DNA of 34,945 nucleotides, from assembly GCA_023701125.1 (NCBI GenBank), contig JAMPXO010000049.1, positions 1 through 34,945 of the forward strand. The letters are read 5' to 3'. The notes under the pieces were generated by a model that saw only the letters and a program-made list of their open reading frames with translations, made no database searches and was not told where the DNA came from. Shown one piece after another: positions 16,668 to 25,925 of this stretch (its first letter is position 1; every line of letters begins with the position of its first letter). This DNA is from Vicinamibacteria bacterium (lineage in GTDB: Bacteria > Acidobacteriota > Vicinamibacteria > Fen-336). The position numbers and the translations under genes were made by a program.

Positions 16668-16689
16668 CGTGTTGGCCGCCTCACAGTTC
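16668..16689. repeat. 22-bp direct repeat, copy 2, with orphan CRP-type dyad
   Basis: Identical to 1201-1222. It includes the dyad (16670-16685) but lies between the ends of two convergent genes. Reading it on the minus strand, the hexamer 21 bases downstream is GTCTCC, which lacks the A and T kept in all other copies, and no gene follows. It is probably a non-functional duplicate of the DUF3179 promoter element. Confidence 0.7.
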
Positions 16690-16691
16690 GT

Positions 16692-17528
16692 TCAGAACGC
16701 GCGGCTGATGCCGAGGCTCAACACCGGCCCGGCGGGCCAGTTGCGACCGCTGACCGTGAAGGGGACCGCGAGCGAAGCGCCCCAGCCCGACCCGAAGGCG
16801 GCCGTCAGCGCCGGCTGCAGGTACACGGCCTCGCGCCGCAGCGAGGTGATCGGCAGCCCAAAGGCCCGGGCGTCGCGGCCGTGCAGACCGCGCGCGACGA
16901 AGCGCAGGCCAGCCCCGCGCGGCAGGCCCCAACCCGCCTCGGCCACCCAGAACCACTCGTCCCCGGGGTCGATCCCGCTGCGGTCGTTGGCACGGCGGGC
17001 CCGGTAGCCGCCCTGGGCCGAGACGTACCCGGGGCGCGGCCACAGCGAGCGGCCCAGCTCCAGGCTGATCTCGCCGTCCCACTGGCCTTCGCCGACGGGC
17101 ACGATCTCGGCGTCGTTGGCGAAGTCGCCGGTCGGGGCCTTGATCCGCGCACCGACGGTGACGACCAGCGGCTCCATCGCCAGGTTCGCGCGCAGGCTGA
17201 GGCGCGTGTCCCCGATGCCCGTCGAGCGCCGGCCGGCGGCGAGGTCGTCGAAGTCGACCCGGAACAGCGCGCTCTGAACCCCGATCTCGAGCCGCGAGGT
17301 GAGCCCGTGGCTGACGTCCAGGAACAGCGCCTGGGTGCGGTTCTGGCCCTCGAAGAAGTAGGGAATGCGCTCGCCCGCGAGGAAGTACCGCTCGTCGGTC
17401 TGCTGGTGGTACAGGTTCAGCTCGATCCGGGTCCGCCCGTCCGGCTGGACCCAGGCGCCCGCCGCGGCAGGCTGGGCCGCGAGTGCCAGCCCGACCAAGG
17501 GCGCCCAAAGACGTCGTCTCCTGCTCAT
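16692..17528 (-). CDS. Outer-membrane beta-barrel protein, unknown cargo
   Basis: 278 residues. Signal peptide MSRRRRLWAPLVGLALAAQPAAA, then alternating amphipathic strands (TRIELNLYHQQTDERYFLAG, SRLEIGVQSALFRVDF, LRANLAMEPLVVTVGARIKA, EISLELGRSLW) and a terminal Phe in LSLGISRAF, the usual C-terminal outer-membrane insertion signal. The size would suit a barrel of about 12 strands. The specific family is not recognised. A GGAGG lies 12 bases before the ATG. The ORF could be extended upstream to 17597, but the mapped promoter lies in that extension, so 17528 is preferred. It shares a bidirectional promoter with the DUF3179 gene. Confidence 0.75.
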   Translation of the reverse strand: MSRRRRLWAPLVGLALAAQPAAAGAWVQPDGRTRIELNLYHQQTDERYFLAGERIPYFFEGQNRTQALFLDVSHGLTSRLEIGVQSALFRVDFDDLAAGRRSTGIGDTRLSLRANLAMEPLVVTVGARIKAPTGDFANDAEIVPVGEGQWDGEISLELGRSLWPRPGYVSAQGGYRARRANDRSGIDPGDEWFWVAEAGWGLPRGAGLRFVARGLHGRDARAFGLPITSLRREAVYLQPALTAAFGSGWGASLAVPFTVSGRNWPAGPVLSLGISRAF

Positions 17529-17555
17529 CGCGTCGTCGACCTCCGCCCCGCAAGC

Positions 17556-17598
17556 AGAGTAGGGGCCACGAACGACGCTGACTGTCGGAAGGCTCACA
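17556..17598 (-). promoter_or_regulatory. CRP-type promoter of the beta-barrel gene
   Basis: Minus strand: TGTGAGCCTTCCGACA (17598-17583), 21 bases, -10 TACTCT (17561-17556). The predicted +1 is about 6-7 bases later, giving a leader of about 20 bases that contains GGAGG. The same dyad serves the divergent gene. Confidence 0.7.
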
Positions 17599-17625
17599 GA
17601 AGCCGCGGCCCTGGGTCCCTAACGT
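17583..17625 (+). promoter_or_regulatory. CRP-type promoter of the DUF3179 (Cys) gene
   Basis: The same dyad read on the plus strand, TGTCGGAAGGCTCACA, is followed after 21 bases by TAACGT (17620-17625). A short leader with AAAGAAGG precedes ATG 17648. One 16-bp dyad thus has a -10 at exactly 21 bases on both sides. Confidence 0.65.
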
Positions 17626-17647
17626 GGAAGGCGAAAGAAGGTGTCCG

Positions 17648-18688
17648 ATGCGACCAATCCTCTTCGGCCTGGCGCTGCTCGCGCTGGCTGCGCCCAAGGT
17701 GGCGGGCCAGTCCTGTCTCGTGCCCAACAATCAACTCGTGTCCGGCGGACCGGGCAAGGACGGCATCCCGGCGCTGACGCGCCCGCGGACGATGGGTGCG
17801 GTCGAAGGAGCCACGGCCTGGGCGCCCGACACCCTCGTCCTGGGGGTGGTGATCGGCGGTGAAGCCCGGGCCTATCCGCACAACATCCTGTGGTGGCACG
17901 AGATCGTGAACGACGTTGTCGGTGGCCAGCCGATCGCGCTCAGCTACTGCCCGCTGACCGGCTCCGGCATGGTCTACGAGCCGCTCGTGCGCGATCGCGT
18001 CTCCGATTTCGGCGTCTCGGGCCTGCTCTTCGACAACAACCTCGTGCTCTACGACCGCAACCAGCCGGAGACGCTGTGGTCGCAGATGCGCGTCCAGGGC
18101 ATCTGCGGTGCCGAGGCCGGCCGGAAGCCGCGCCTGTTACCGGTCACCCAGTCGACCTGGGCCGCGTGGCGGGCGTTGCACCCGGAGACCACGATCCTCC
18201 ATCCCGATACGGGACACCGCCGCAGCTACTCGGTCTATCCCTACGGCACCTACGACCGGCTCGACGACAGCAGCCTGTTGTTCCCGCAGAGCTTCGTCGA
18301 CCCGCGGCGGCCGATGAAGGAGCTGGTCTTCGGCTTCACCCAGGAGGGCGTGTCGCGGGCCTGGCCCTACGGCGCCCTGGGCGAGCGCGCCGCGATCAAC
18401 GATCACGTCGGCGCGCGTGCGGTGCTGGTGGTTTGGGACCAGCAGGCGCAGATGGCGATCGGCTTCGATCGCACGGTCGGCGAGCAGACCTTCGAGTTCG
18501 AGCTGGAAGAGACGGGAGGCTTCCCCTTCCGGCTGCGCGATCGGCAGACCGGTTCGCTGTGGAGCCTCGACGGCCTGGCCGTCGAAGGCCCGCTGGCCGG
18601 CACCCTGTTGCCCCGCCTCGCCACCTTCTCCGCGATGTGGTTCGCGTGGGCCAGCTTCCACCGCGGCACCGAGCTCTACCTGCCCTGA
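17648..18688 (+). CDS. DUF3179 protein, cysteine form
   Basis: 346 residues with signal peptide MRPILFGLALLALAAPKVAG, so exported. The DUF3179 core is complete: LVLGVVIGGEARAYPHNILW, HEIVNDVVGG, then SYCPLTGSGMVY with C101, followed by FDNNLVLYDR and TLWSQM. C101 is the position occupied by UGA in the paralogue at 201-1169. Function unknown to me; the exposed conserved Cys suggests redox or metal chemistry. AAAGAAGG lies 7-14 bases before the chosen ATG; an in-frame ATG at 17624 overlaps the predicted -10 and is rejected. Divergent from the beta-barrel gene and sharing its activator site. Confidence 0.9.
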   Translation: MRPILFGLALLALAAPKVAGQSCLVPNNQLVSGGPGKDGIPALTRPRTMGAVEGATAWAPDTLVLGVVIGGEARAYPHNILWWHEIVNDVVGGQPIALSYCPLTGSGMVYEPLVRDRVSDFGVSGLLFDNNLVLYDRNQPETLWSQMRVQGICGAEAGRKPRLLPVTQSTWAAWRALHPETTILHPDTGHRRSYSVYPYGTYDRLDDSSLLFPQSFVDPRRPMKELVFGFTQEGVSRAWPYGALGERAAINDHVGARAVLVVWDQQAQMAIGFDRTVGEQTFEFELEETGGFPFRLRDRQTGSLWSLDGLAVEGPLAGTLLPRLATFSAMWFAWASFHRGTELYLP

Positions 18689-18731
18689 CGACGCCGTCGC
18701 CGGTGGCTGCGTCGGCGTTCTCTTCGGTTCC

Positions 18732-18774
18732 TGTGAGCGAGCCGACAGCTTCGGGGAGCGCGGCGCCACAGACT
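18732..18774 (+). promoter_or_regulatory. CRP-type class II promoter of the bufferin operon
   Basis: TGTGAGCGAGCCGACA (18732-18747), 21 bases, -10 CAGACT (18769-18774), 6 bases, then ATG 18781. Dyad centre is at -41.5 from the start codon. There is no Shine-Dalgarno, so a leaderless start is predicted. Confidence 0.75.
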
Positions 18775-18780
18775 GCCGGC

Positions 18781-19602
18781 ATGCAGATCGGGGGATGCGG
18801 TCTCGGCCTTCGCCGCGAGCACTACGAGGTGGTGCTCGCCGAGCGCCCACCCGTGGCCTGGTTCGAGGTGATCACCGAGAACTTCATGGTCGCCGGCGGA
18901 CGCCCGCGACGCGTGCTCGAGCAGGTCCGCGCGTCGTACCCCGTCGCACTCCACGGCGTGTCGCTGTCGATCGGGTCCGCCGAGCCGCTGGACGCCGGCT
19001 ACCTCGACCGGCTGGCCACGCTGGTCCGCGAGATCGAGCCGGCGCTCGTCTCCGACCACCTGTGCTGGACCCGGCTGGGCGGCCACAGCAGCCACGACCT
19101 GCTGCCGCTGCCGATGACCCGCGAGAGCGTCGAGCTGGTGGTGCGCCGCGTCGACCAGGTCCAGGAGTGGCTGGGTCGTCGCCTGCTGCTCGAGAACGTG
19201 TCGAGCTACGTGCGCTTCGCCCAGGACGAGATGACCGAGTGGGAGTTCGTCGCCGAGGTGGCCGAGCGCGCCGACTGCCACCTGCTGCTCGACGTCAACA
19301 ACGTCTACGTCAACGCCCGCAACCACGGCTTCGACCCCGTCGCCTACCTGGACGGGTTGCCCGCTTCGCGGGTGCGGCAGATCCACCTTGCCGGCCACGA
19401 GGACCACGGCCACGTGGTGATCGACACTCACGACGCCGCCGTGCGTGACGAGGTGTGGGACCTGTATCGCGCCGCGGTCGGGCGTTTCGGTCCGGTGCCG
19501 ACGCTGATCGAGCGCGACGCGCGGGTGCCGCCGCTGCCCGAGCTGCTCGCGGAAACCCGCGTCGCCGCGGAGATCCAGGCGGGGTTGCTTGCAGCTCGCT
19601 GA
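18781..19602 (+). CDS. bufB: MNIO-family (DUF692) enzyme, BufB-like
   Basis: 273 residues. This is the multinuclear non-heme iron oxygenase family that modifies cysteines of ribosomally made peptides. Family motifs with likely metal ligands are visible: ALHGVSLSIG, VSDHLCW, LLLENVSSYV, HLLLDVNNVYVNARNHG, IHLAGHEDHGH and TLIERDA. It should act in the cytoplasm on the Cys-rich precursor encoded two genes downstream (20428-20736), together with the DUF2063 partner. An unusual point is GGCGLGLR at the N-terminus, where the family usually has a small residue in place of Cys. The start follows the -10 by only 6 bases. Confidence 0.93.
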   Translation: MQIGGCGLGLRREHYEVVLAERPPVAWFEVITENFMVAGGRPRRVLEQVRASYPVALHGVSLSIGSAEPLDAGYLDRLATLVREIEPALVSDHLCWTRLGGHSSHDLLPLPMTRESVELVVRRVDQVQEWLGRRLLLENVSSYVRFAQDEMTEWEFVAEVAERADCHLLLDVNNVYVNARNHGFDPVAYLDGLPASRVRQIHLAGHEDHGHVVIDTHDAAVRDEVWDLYRAAVGRFGPVPTLIERDARVPPLPELLAETRVAAEIQAGLLAAR

Positions 19603-20401
19603 CCCGACGTCCCTGCGCGAGACCCAGGCTTGTGTGCTCGCGGCGCTGCGGGCCGGCAGCGGAGCCGGCGAGGTGGAGGCGCTGCTGGCGCCGCCCGCGT
19701 TCGGCGACGTGGCCGCGCGCTGGCACGTCTACGAGAGCGGCTACACGGCGCGCTTCGTCGAGGCGCTGGAGAACGACTTCCCGGCCCTGCACCGCATCCT
19801 CGGCCAGGGCCCCTTCACCAGCCTGACCGTGCGCTACACCCGCGCCTGTGTGCCGCGCTGCTTCGACCTGGGCCGGCTCGGCGATCGGCTGGCCGTGTTC
19901 CTCGAGACCGACCCGCTGTCCCGCACGCTGCCGTTCCTGTCCGATCTCGCGCGGCTCGAGTGGGCGCTGGCCGAGGCCTTCGTGGCAGCGGAGGCGACGC
20001 CGCTGGGGCTCGCCGACCTGCACACCGCGGGCCTGGAGGCGGTGGCGGACTGGCCCCTCGGCCTGGCTCCGGGCGCGGCCGTGATCGCCTCGGCCTGGCC
20101 GCTGTGCGAGCTGTGGGCGATCCAGGCGGTGGCGGACGAGGCGATCGACCTGGACGTCACGGCCCGCCCGAGCGACGTGCTGGTGCGGCGCGCGGGCGAC
20201 CGGGTCGTGCCGCTCGCACTGGAGCCGCCCGATGCCGCGCTGCTGACCGCGGTCGCCGCCGGCGCGCGCCTGGCCGACCTGGCCGCAGCGGCGGCCGATG
20301 CAGCGGCCGTCGACGACCTGGCCCTGCGCTTCCGCGCCTGGGTCGAAGCGGAAGTGATCGTGCGCCGCCCGGCGTCGCCCGACCAAGAGTTCTCGATGTA
20401 G
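19589..20401 (+). CDS. bufC: DUF2063 partner protein, BufC-like
   Basis: 270 residues from a TTG start that overlaps the end of bufB by 14 bases. The N-terminal half has the DUF2063 signature (WHVYESGYTARFVEALENDFPALHRILG, then FLSDLARLEWALAEAF). MNIO enzymes commonly need such a partner for peptide recognition; the C-terminal third is Ala-rich and poorly conserved. No signal peptide, so cytoplasmic. Order here is B, C, then the precursor, rather than precursor first. Confidence 0.88.
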   Translation: MQLADPTSLRETQACVLAALRAGSGAGEVEALLAPPAFGDVAARWHVYESGYTARFVEALENDFPALHRILGQGPFTSLTVRYTRACVPRCFDLGRLGDRLAVFLETDPLSRTLPFLSDLARLEWALAEAFVAAEATPLGLADLHTAGLEAVADWPLGLAPGAAVIASAWPLCELWAIQAVADEAIDLDVTARPSDVLVRRAGDRVVPLALEPPDAALLTAVAAGARLADLAAAAADAAAVDDLALRFRAWVEAEVIVRRPASPDQEFSM

Positions 20402-20427
20402 TGAAGACGAGGAATGGAGGAGCGGAG

Positions 20428-20736
20428 ATGAAGAGGACGATGGAGACCACCCCGAGCCGGAGGCTGTTGATCGCGTCGCTGGCGGGCGCCCTGGCGCTGC
20501 CGGCGCTGGCGGGCCCGAGCGCGCAGCCGGCGCCGGCTGCCGAGAAGGTCAAGTGCTACGGCGTCAACAAGTGCAAGGGCACCGGCGACTGCGGTGGCCC
20601 CGGCCACTCGTGCGCCAACCAGAACACCTGCAAGCGCCAGGGCTACGTCGAGATGGACAAGGACACCTGTCTGCGCCTCGACGGCGGCCGGCTGACGCCC
20701 AACGAAGAAGCGAAGAAGGACGGCGACAAGAAGTAG
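20428..20736 (+). CDS. bufA: Bufferin-type Cys-rich exported peptide precursor (BufA-like)
   Basis: 102 residues. Basic N-terminus and signal peptide (SRRLLIASLAGALALPALAG), then a mature region with six cysteines (KCYGVNKCKGTGDC, SCANQNTC, DTC) and a Lys/Asp-rich tail. The KCYGVNKCKG start matches the BufA group of RiPP metallophores, closest in my memory to BufA2. In characterised bufferins an MNIO enzyme converts Cys to thiooxazole-type groups, and the exported peptide binds copper. GGAGG lies 7 bases before the ATG. Assignment of family is strong; the metal is inferred. Confidence 0.85.
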   Translation: MKRTMETTPSRRLLIASLAGALALPALAGPSAQPAPAAEKVKCYGVNKCKGTGDCGGPGHSCANQNTCKRQGYVEMDKDTCLRLDGGRLTPNEEAKKDGDKK

Positions 20737-20740
20737 GCCT

Positions 20741-20781
20741 GGGGGAGCGGACCGCCCGCTGGCGCGGTCCGCTCGTGCCCC
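20741..20781 (+). terminator. Strong intergenic hairpin between bufA and yceI
   Basis: Perfect 11-bp arms GAGCGGACCGC (20745-20755) and GCGGTCCGCTC (20764-20774) around an 8-base loop, with GGGG and CCCC able to pair outside. No U-tract follows, so it is not a classic intrinsic terminator. A partial terminator or an mRNA-stabilising hairpin that raises bufA over yceI expression are both plausible. Confidence 0.6.
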
Positions 20782-20802
20782 GTTCCGAGGAGCAAAAAGA
20801 AG

Positions 20803-21399
20803 ATGAAGACTCGTATGGCCGCTGGCGTCCTGGCCCTGGCCGGGCTGTTGGCGGCGGGGCCCGCCGTCGGCGAGGCGCTGCCGCTCAAGATCGACGCCGA
20901 GCACTCGACGGTCGCCTTCAAGGTGCGTCACCTCTTCACCAGGGTGGCGGGGCAGTTCCGCAAGTTCGAGGGCACGATCGAGTTCGATCGCGCCAGCCTG
21001 GCCGCTTCCAAGGTCGCGGTCACGATCCAGGCCGACAGCATCGACACCAACGTCGAGGCCCGCGACAAGGACCTGCGCAGCCCGCGCTTCTTCGACGTCG
21101 CGAAGTTCCCGACCCTCACCTTCGTGAGCACCGGCATCACCGGCGTCGCTGGCCAGCGCGGGCAGATCCGCGGCACCCTCACCATGCACGGCGTGTCCCG
21201 CGACGTCGTGCTCGCCACCGAGTTCCTGGGTGCCGGCAAGGACCCGTGGGGCAACACCCGCTACGGCTTCCAGGCCGTCACCACCGTCAACCGCAAGGAC
21301 TTCGGCATGGCCTGGAACGAGGTGATCGAGGCCGGCGGCGTGCTGGTCGGCGACGAAGTGGAGATCGTCCTCGACGTCGAAGCCGTTCCGGCACGCTGA
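20803..21399 (+). CDS. YceI-family periplasmic protein
   Basis: 198 residues. Signal peptide (AAGVLALAGLLAAGPAVGEA), then a lipocalin-like YceI fold with the typical motifs IDAEHSTVAFKVRHLFTRVAGQF, FDRASLAASKVAVTIQADSIDTN, RSPRFFDVAKFPTLTF and GTLTMHGVSRDVVL. YceI proteins bind isoprenoid-type or other hydrophobic ligands in the periplasm. GAGGAG lies ahead of the ATG. Location 66 bases after bufA suggests membership of the same operon. Confidence 0.93.
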   Translation: MKTRMAAGVLALAGLLAAGPAVGEALPLKIDAEHSTVAFKVRHLFTRVAGQFRKFEGTIEFDRASLAASKVAVTIQADSIDTNVEARDKDLRSPRFFDVAKFPTLTFVSTGITGVAGQRGQIRGTLTMHGVSRDVVLATEFLGAGKDPWGNTRYGFQAVTTVNRKDFGMAWNEVIEAGGVLVGDEVEIVLDVEAVPAR

Positions 21400-21410
21400 T
21401 CTCCACAGCG

Positions 21411-23594
<2,184 letters not shown>

Positions 23595-23611
23595 GTCGTC
23601 ACGTCTGCGGT

Positions 23612-23654
23612 GGTGAACCGCTTCACAGACAGCACCGGCGACGGCCCCCAGACT
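23612..23654 (+). promoter_or_regulatory. CRP-type class II promoter of the TVP38/flavoprotein operon
   Basis: GGTGAACCGCTTCACA (23612-23627; reverse complement TGTGA-N6-TCACC), 21 bases, -10 CAGACT (23649-23654), 7 bases, then ATG 23662. This dyad is the closest of the set to the E. coli CRP consensus. No Shine-Dalgarno is visible. Confidence 0.75.
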
Positions 23655-23661
23655 GGGGTCG

Positions 23662-24390
23662 ATGAAAGGAGCGCCCGCGACGACGGGGAAGCGGCGGCGA
23701 TGGCTGATCGCGTTCGGCCTGGCTGCGCTCGCGCTGGCGCTGACGGCCGGCCGCTCGGCGCTCGCCACCCGCTGCCCGCTGGACGACCTGTCCGCGCGCA
23801 GCGCGGAGGCCGGTCCCGAGGGCATGCTCGCGCTGGGGCTCGGCTACGTCGCGCTGTCGCTGACGCTGATTCCCGGCGTGGGCCTCACCGTCCTCTTCGG
23901 CGGGCTGTTCGGGTTCTGGCGTGGCGTCGCCCTGGCCTCGGTGTCGTCGACGACCGCGGCGCTGCTCGCGTTCGCGATCTCGCGCCACCTCGCGCGCGAA
24001 CGGCTGGCCCGATTCGCCGCTCGCCGCCCGCGCTTCCAGGCCTTCGACCGCGCGATCGCGCGCGGCGGCTGGCGGGTCGTGGCGCTGTTCCGGCTGTCGC
24101 CGGCGCTGCCGTTCAGCCTCGGCAACTACCTGTTCGGCCTGACCGCGATCCCGTTCGTGCCGTACGCGATCACCACCTGGTTGTTCATGCTGCCGGGCAC
24201 GCTTTTCTACGTGTCGCTCGGCGCAGCCGGCCACGCGGCGCTCCACGGCGGGCTCTCGCCCGCCCAGTGGGCGTGGCAGATCCTCGGCGTGGCCGCGACG
24301 CTCGCCGTCACCCTCTACCTCGGTGCGCTGGCCCGGCGCGCCCTCGTCGCGGTCGAACCCCGGGCCTTCAGCGAGGACTCCGAAAAGTGA
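23662..24390 (+). CDS. TVP38/TMEM64 (DedA-like) membrane protein
   Basis: 242 residues with about 5-6 hydrophobic segments: WLIAFGLAALALALTAG, MLALGLGYVALSLTLIPGVG, LTVLFGGLFGFWRGVALASV, YAITTWLFMLPGTLFYVSLG and a C-terminal helix. The VALFRLSPALPFSLGNYLFGL stretch is the TVP38/VTT signature. The family is linked to lipid scrambling or transport. It often neighbours, or is fused to, MerA-like flavoproteins, as here. Its TGA overlaps the next GTG. Confidence 0.9.
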   Translation: MKGAPATTGKRRRWLIAFGLAALALALTAGRSALATRCPLDDLSARSAEAGPEGMLALGLGYVALSLTLIPGVGLTVLFGGLFGFWRGVALASVSSTTAALLAFAISRHLARERLARFAARRPRFQAFDRAIARGGWRVVALFRLSPALPFSLGNYLFGLTAIPFVPYAITTWLFMLPGTLFYVSLGAAGHAALHGGLSPAQWAWQILGVAATLAVTLYLGALARRALVAVEPRAFSEDSEK

Positions 24391-25925
24391 CCGACTCGAC
24401 CGACGCGCTGCTCGCCCGCATCGCCGCCCTGGCGCCCGCGGACCCCCACAACCGCCGGCTGCTTTCGCACGTCCACCCGCCCGCCTGGGCGAACCCGCAG
24501 CCCGCAGAGGTCTACAACCTGGTCGTCGTCGGTGCGGGGACCGCGGGGCTCGTCGCCGCCGCCGGCGCGGCGGGCCTCGGGGCCCGCGTGGCCCTGGTCG
24601 AGCGCGACCTGATGGGCGGGGACTGCCTCAACGTCGGCTGCGTGCCGTCCAAGGCCCTGCTGCGCGCGGCGCGCGCGATCGCGGAGGTGAAGGCCGCCGG
24701 CCTGTTCGGGATCGAAGGCGTCGACGGCGCCGTCGTCGACTTCCCGAAGGTGATGGAGCGGCTGCGGCGGCTGCGGGCGGACATCGCGCCGCACGACTCG
24801 GCGGAGCGCTTCCGCTCGCTGGGCATCGACGTGTTCCTGGGCGACGGCCGCTTCACCGGACGCGATCGGGTCGAGGTGGCAGGGCGCACGCTGCGCTTCC
24901 GTCGGGCCCTGATCGCGACCGGCGGCCGCGCCAAGGCCCCGGACCTGCCGGGCCTGGCGGCGTCGCGGGCGCTGACCAACGAGACGGTGTTTTCGCTGAC
25001 CGCGCTGCCGCGCCGGCTGCTGGTGATCGGCGGCGGCCCGATCGGCTGCGAGCTGGCGCAGGCGTTCGCCCGCTTCGGCTCGCAGGTCACGCTCGTGCAG
25101 AGCGCGGCCCAGGTCCTCGACCGCGAGGACCCGGAGGCGGCCGCGCTGGTGGCGGCGGCGCTGCGGCAGGACGGCGTGGAACTGGTGACCGGCGCGGCCG
25201 TCCAGGCCGTGTCGCGCGATGCCTCCGGCTGCCACGTGAAGGTGAAGACCGCGGCGGGCGAGCAGGCCCTGCACGCGGAGGAGGTGCTGGTCGCCGTCGG
25301 CCGGGCTCCCAACATCGAGGACCTGGGCCTGGAGGCCGCCGGCGTCGCGCATGCGCCGACCGGGGTGACCGTGGACGACTTCCTGCGCACCACCAACCCG
25401 GCGATCTACGCCTCGGGCGACGTGTGCTCGCGCTTCAAGTTCACCCACGCCGCCGACGCGCTGTCGCGGATCGTGCTGCGCAACGCCTTGTTCTTCGGCC
25501 GCGAGCGGGCCAGCGCGCTGACCATCCCGTGGTGCACCTACACCAGCCCGGAGCTGGCCCACGTCGGCCTGACGGAGTCCGATGCGCTCGCGGCGGGCCA
25601 CGCCTGCCAGGCGATCCGCGTCCCGCTCGAGCAGGTCGATCGCGCCCGTCTCGACGGCGACACGGGCCTGCTCAAGGTCGTGGTGGCCGCCGGCAGCGAC
25701 CGCATCCTCGGCGCCACGCTGGTGGCGCCCGACGCCGGCAACATGATCTCCGAGCTGACGCTGGCGATGACGGCCGGCGTGGGCCTCGGCACGATCGCCC
25801 GCACGATCCACCCGTACCCGACCCAGGGCGAGGTGATCAAACGCGCGGCCGACGCCTGGAACAAGACGCGGCTGACCCCGCGCGTGAAGCAGATGATGAA
25901 CGGGCTGCTGGCCTGGCGGCGGTGA
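24387..25925 (+). CDS. MerA-like pyridine nucleotide-disulfide oxidoreductase
   Basis: 512 residues. N-terminal FAD-binding VVVGAGTAGLVAAAGAAGLG, redox-active disulfide C80/C85 in GGDCLNVGCVPSKA, NAD(P)-binding VIGGGPIGCELAQAFARFG, FAD motif IYASGDVC, and dimer interface HPYPTQGEVIKRAAD. It belongs to the mercuric reductase/dihydrolipoamide dehydrogenase family. It lacks the N-terminal HMA domain and the C-terminal vicinal cysteines of true MerA (it ends MNGLLAWRR), so the substrate is probably a low-molecular disulfide or an unknown oxidant rather than Hg(II). GTG start and stop both overlap neighbours by GTGA. Confidence 0.9.
   Translation: MTDSTDALLARIAALAPADPHNRRLLSHVHPPAWANPQPAEVYNLVVVGAGTAGLVAAAGAAGLGARVALVERDLMGGDCLNVGCVPSKALLRAARAIAEVKAAGLFGIEGVDGAVVDFPKVMERLRRLRADIAPHDSAERFRSLGIDVFLGDGRFTGRDRVEVAGRTLRFRRALIATGGRAKAPDLPGLAASRALTNETVFSLTALPRRLLVIGGGPIGCELAQAFARFGSQVTLVQSAAQVLDREDPEAAALVAAALRQDGVELVTGAAVQAVSRDASGCHVKVKTAAGEQALHAEEVLVAVGRAPNIEDLGLEAAGVAHAPTGVTVDDFLRTTNPAIYASGDVCSRFKFTHAADALSRIVLRNALFFGRERASALTIPWCTYTSPELAHVGLTESDALAAGHACQAIRVPLEQVDRARLDGDTGLLKVVVAAGSDRILGATLVAPDAGNMISELTLAMTAGVGLGTIARTIHPYPTQGEVIKRAADAWNKTRLTPRVKQMMNGLLAWRR

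Noticed and set aside
16670-16685. Orphan CRP-type dyad as an active promoter
   Set aside because: No gene follows in the right orientation and the hexamer 21 bases away lacks the conserved A and T.
24387-25925. Annotation as true mercuric reductase
   Set aside because: It lacks the HMA domain and C-terminal vicinal Cys pair, and there is no merT, merP or merR nearby.
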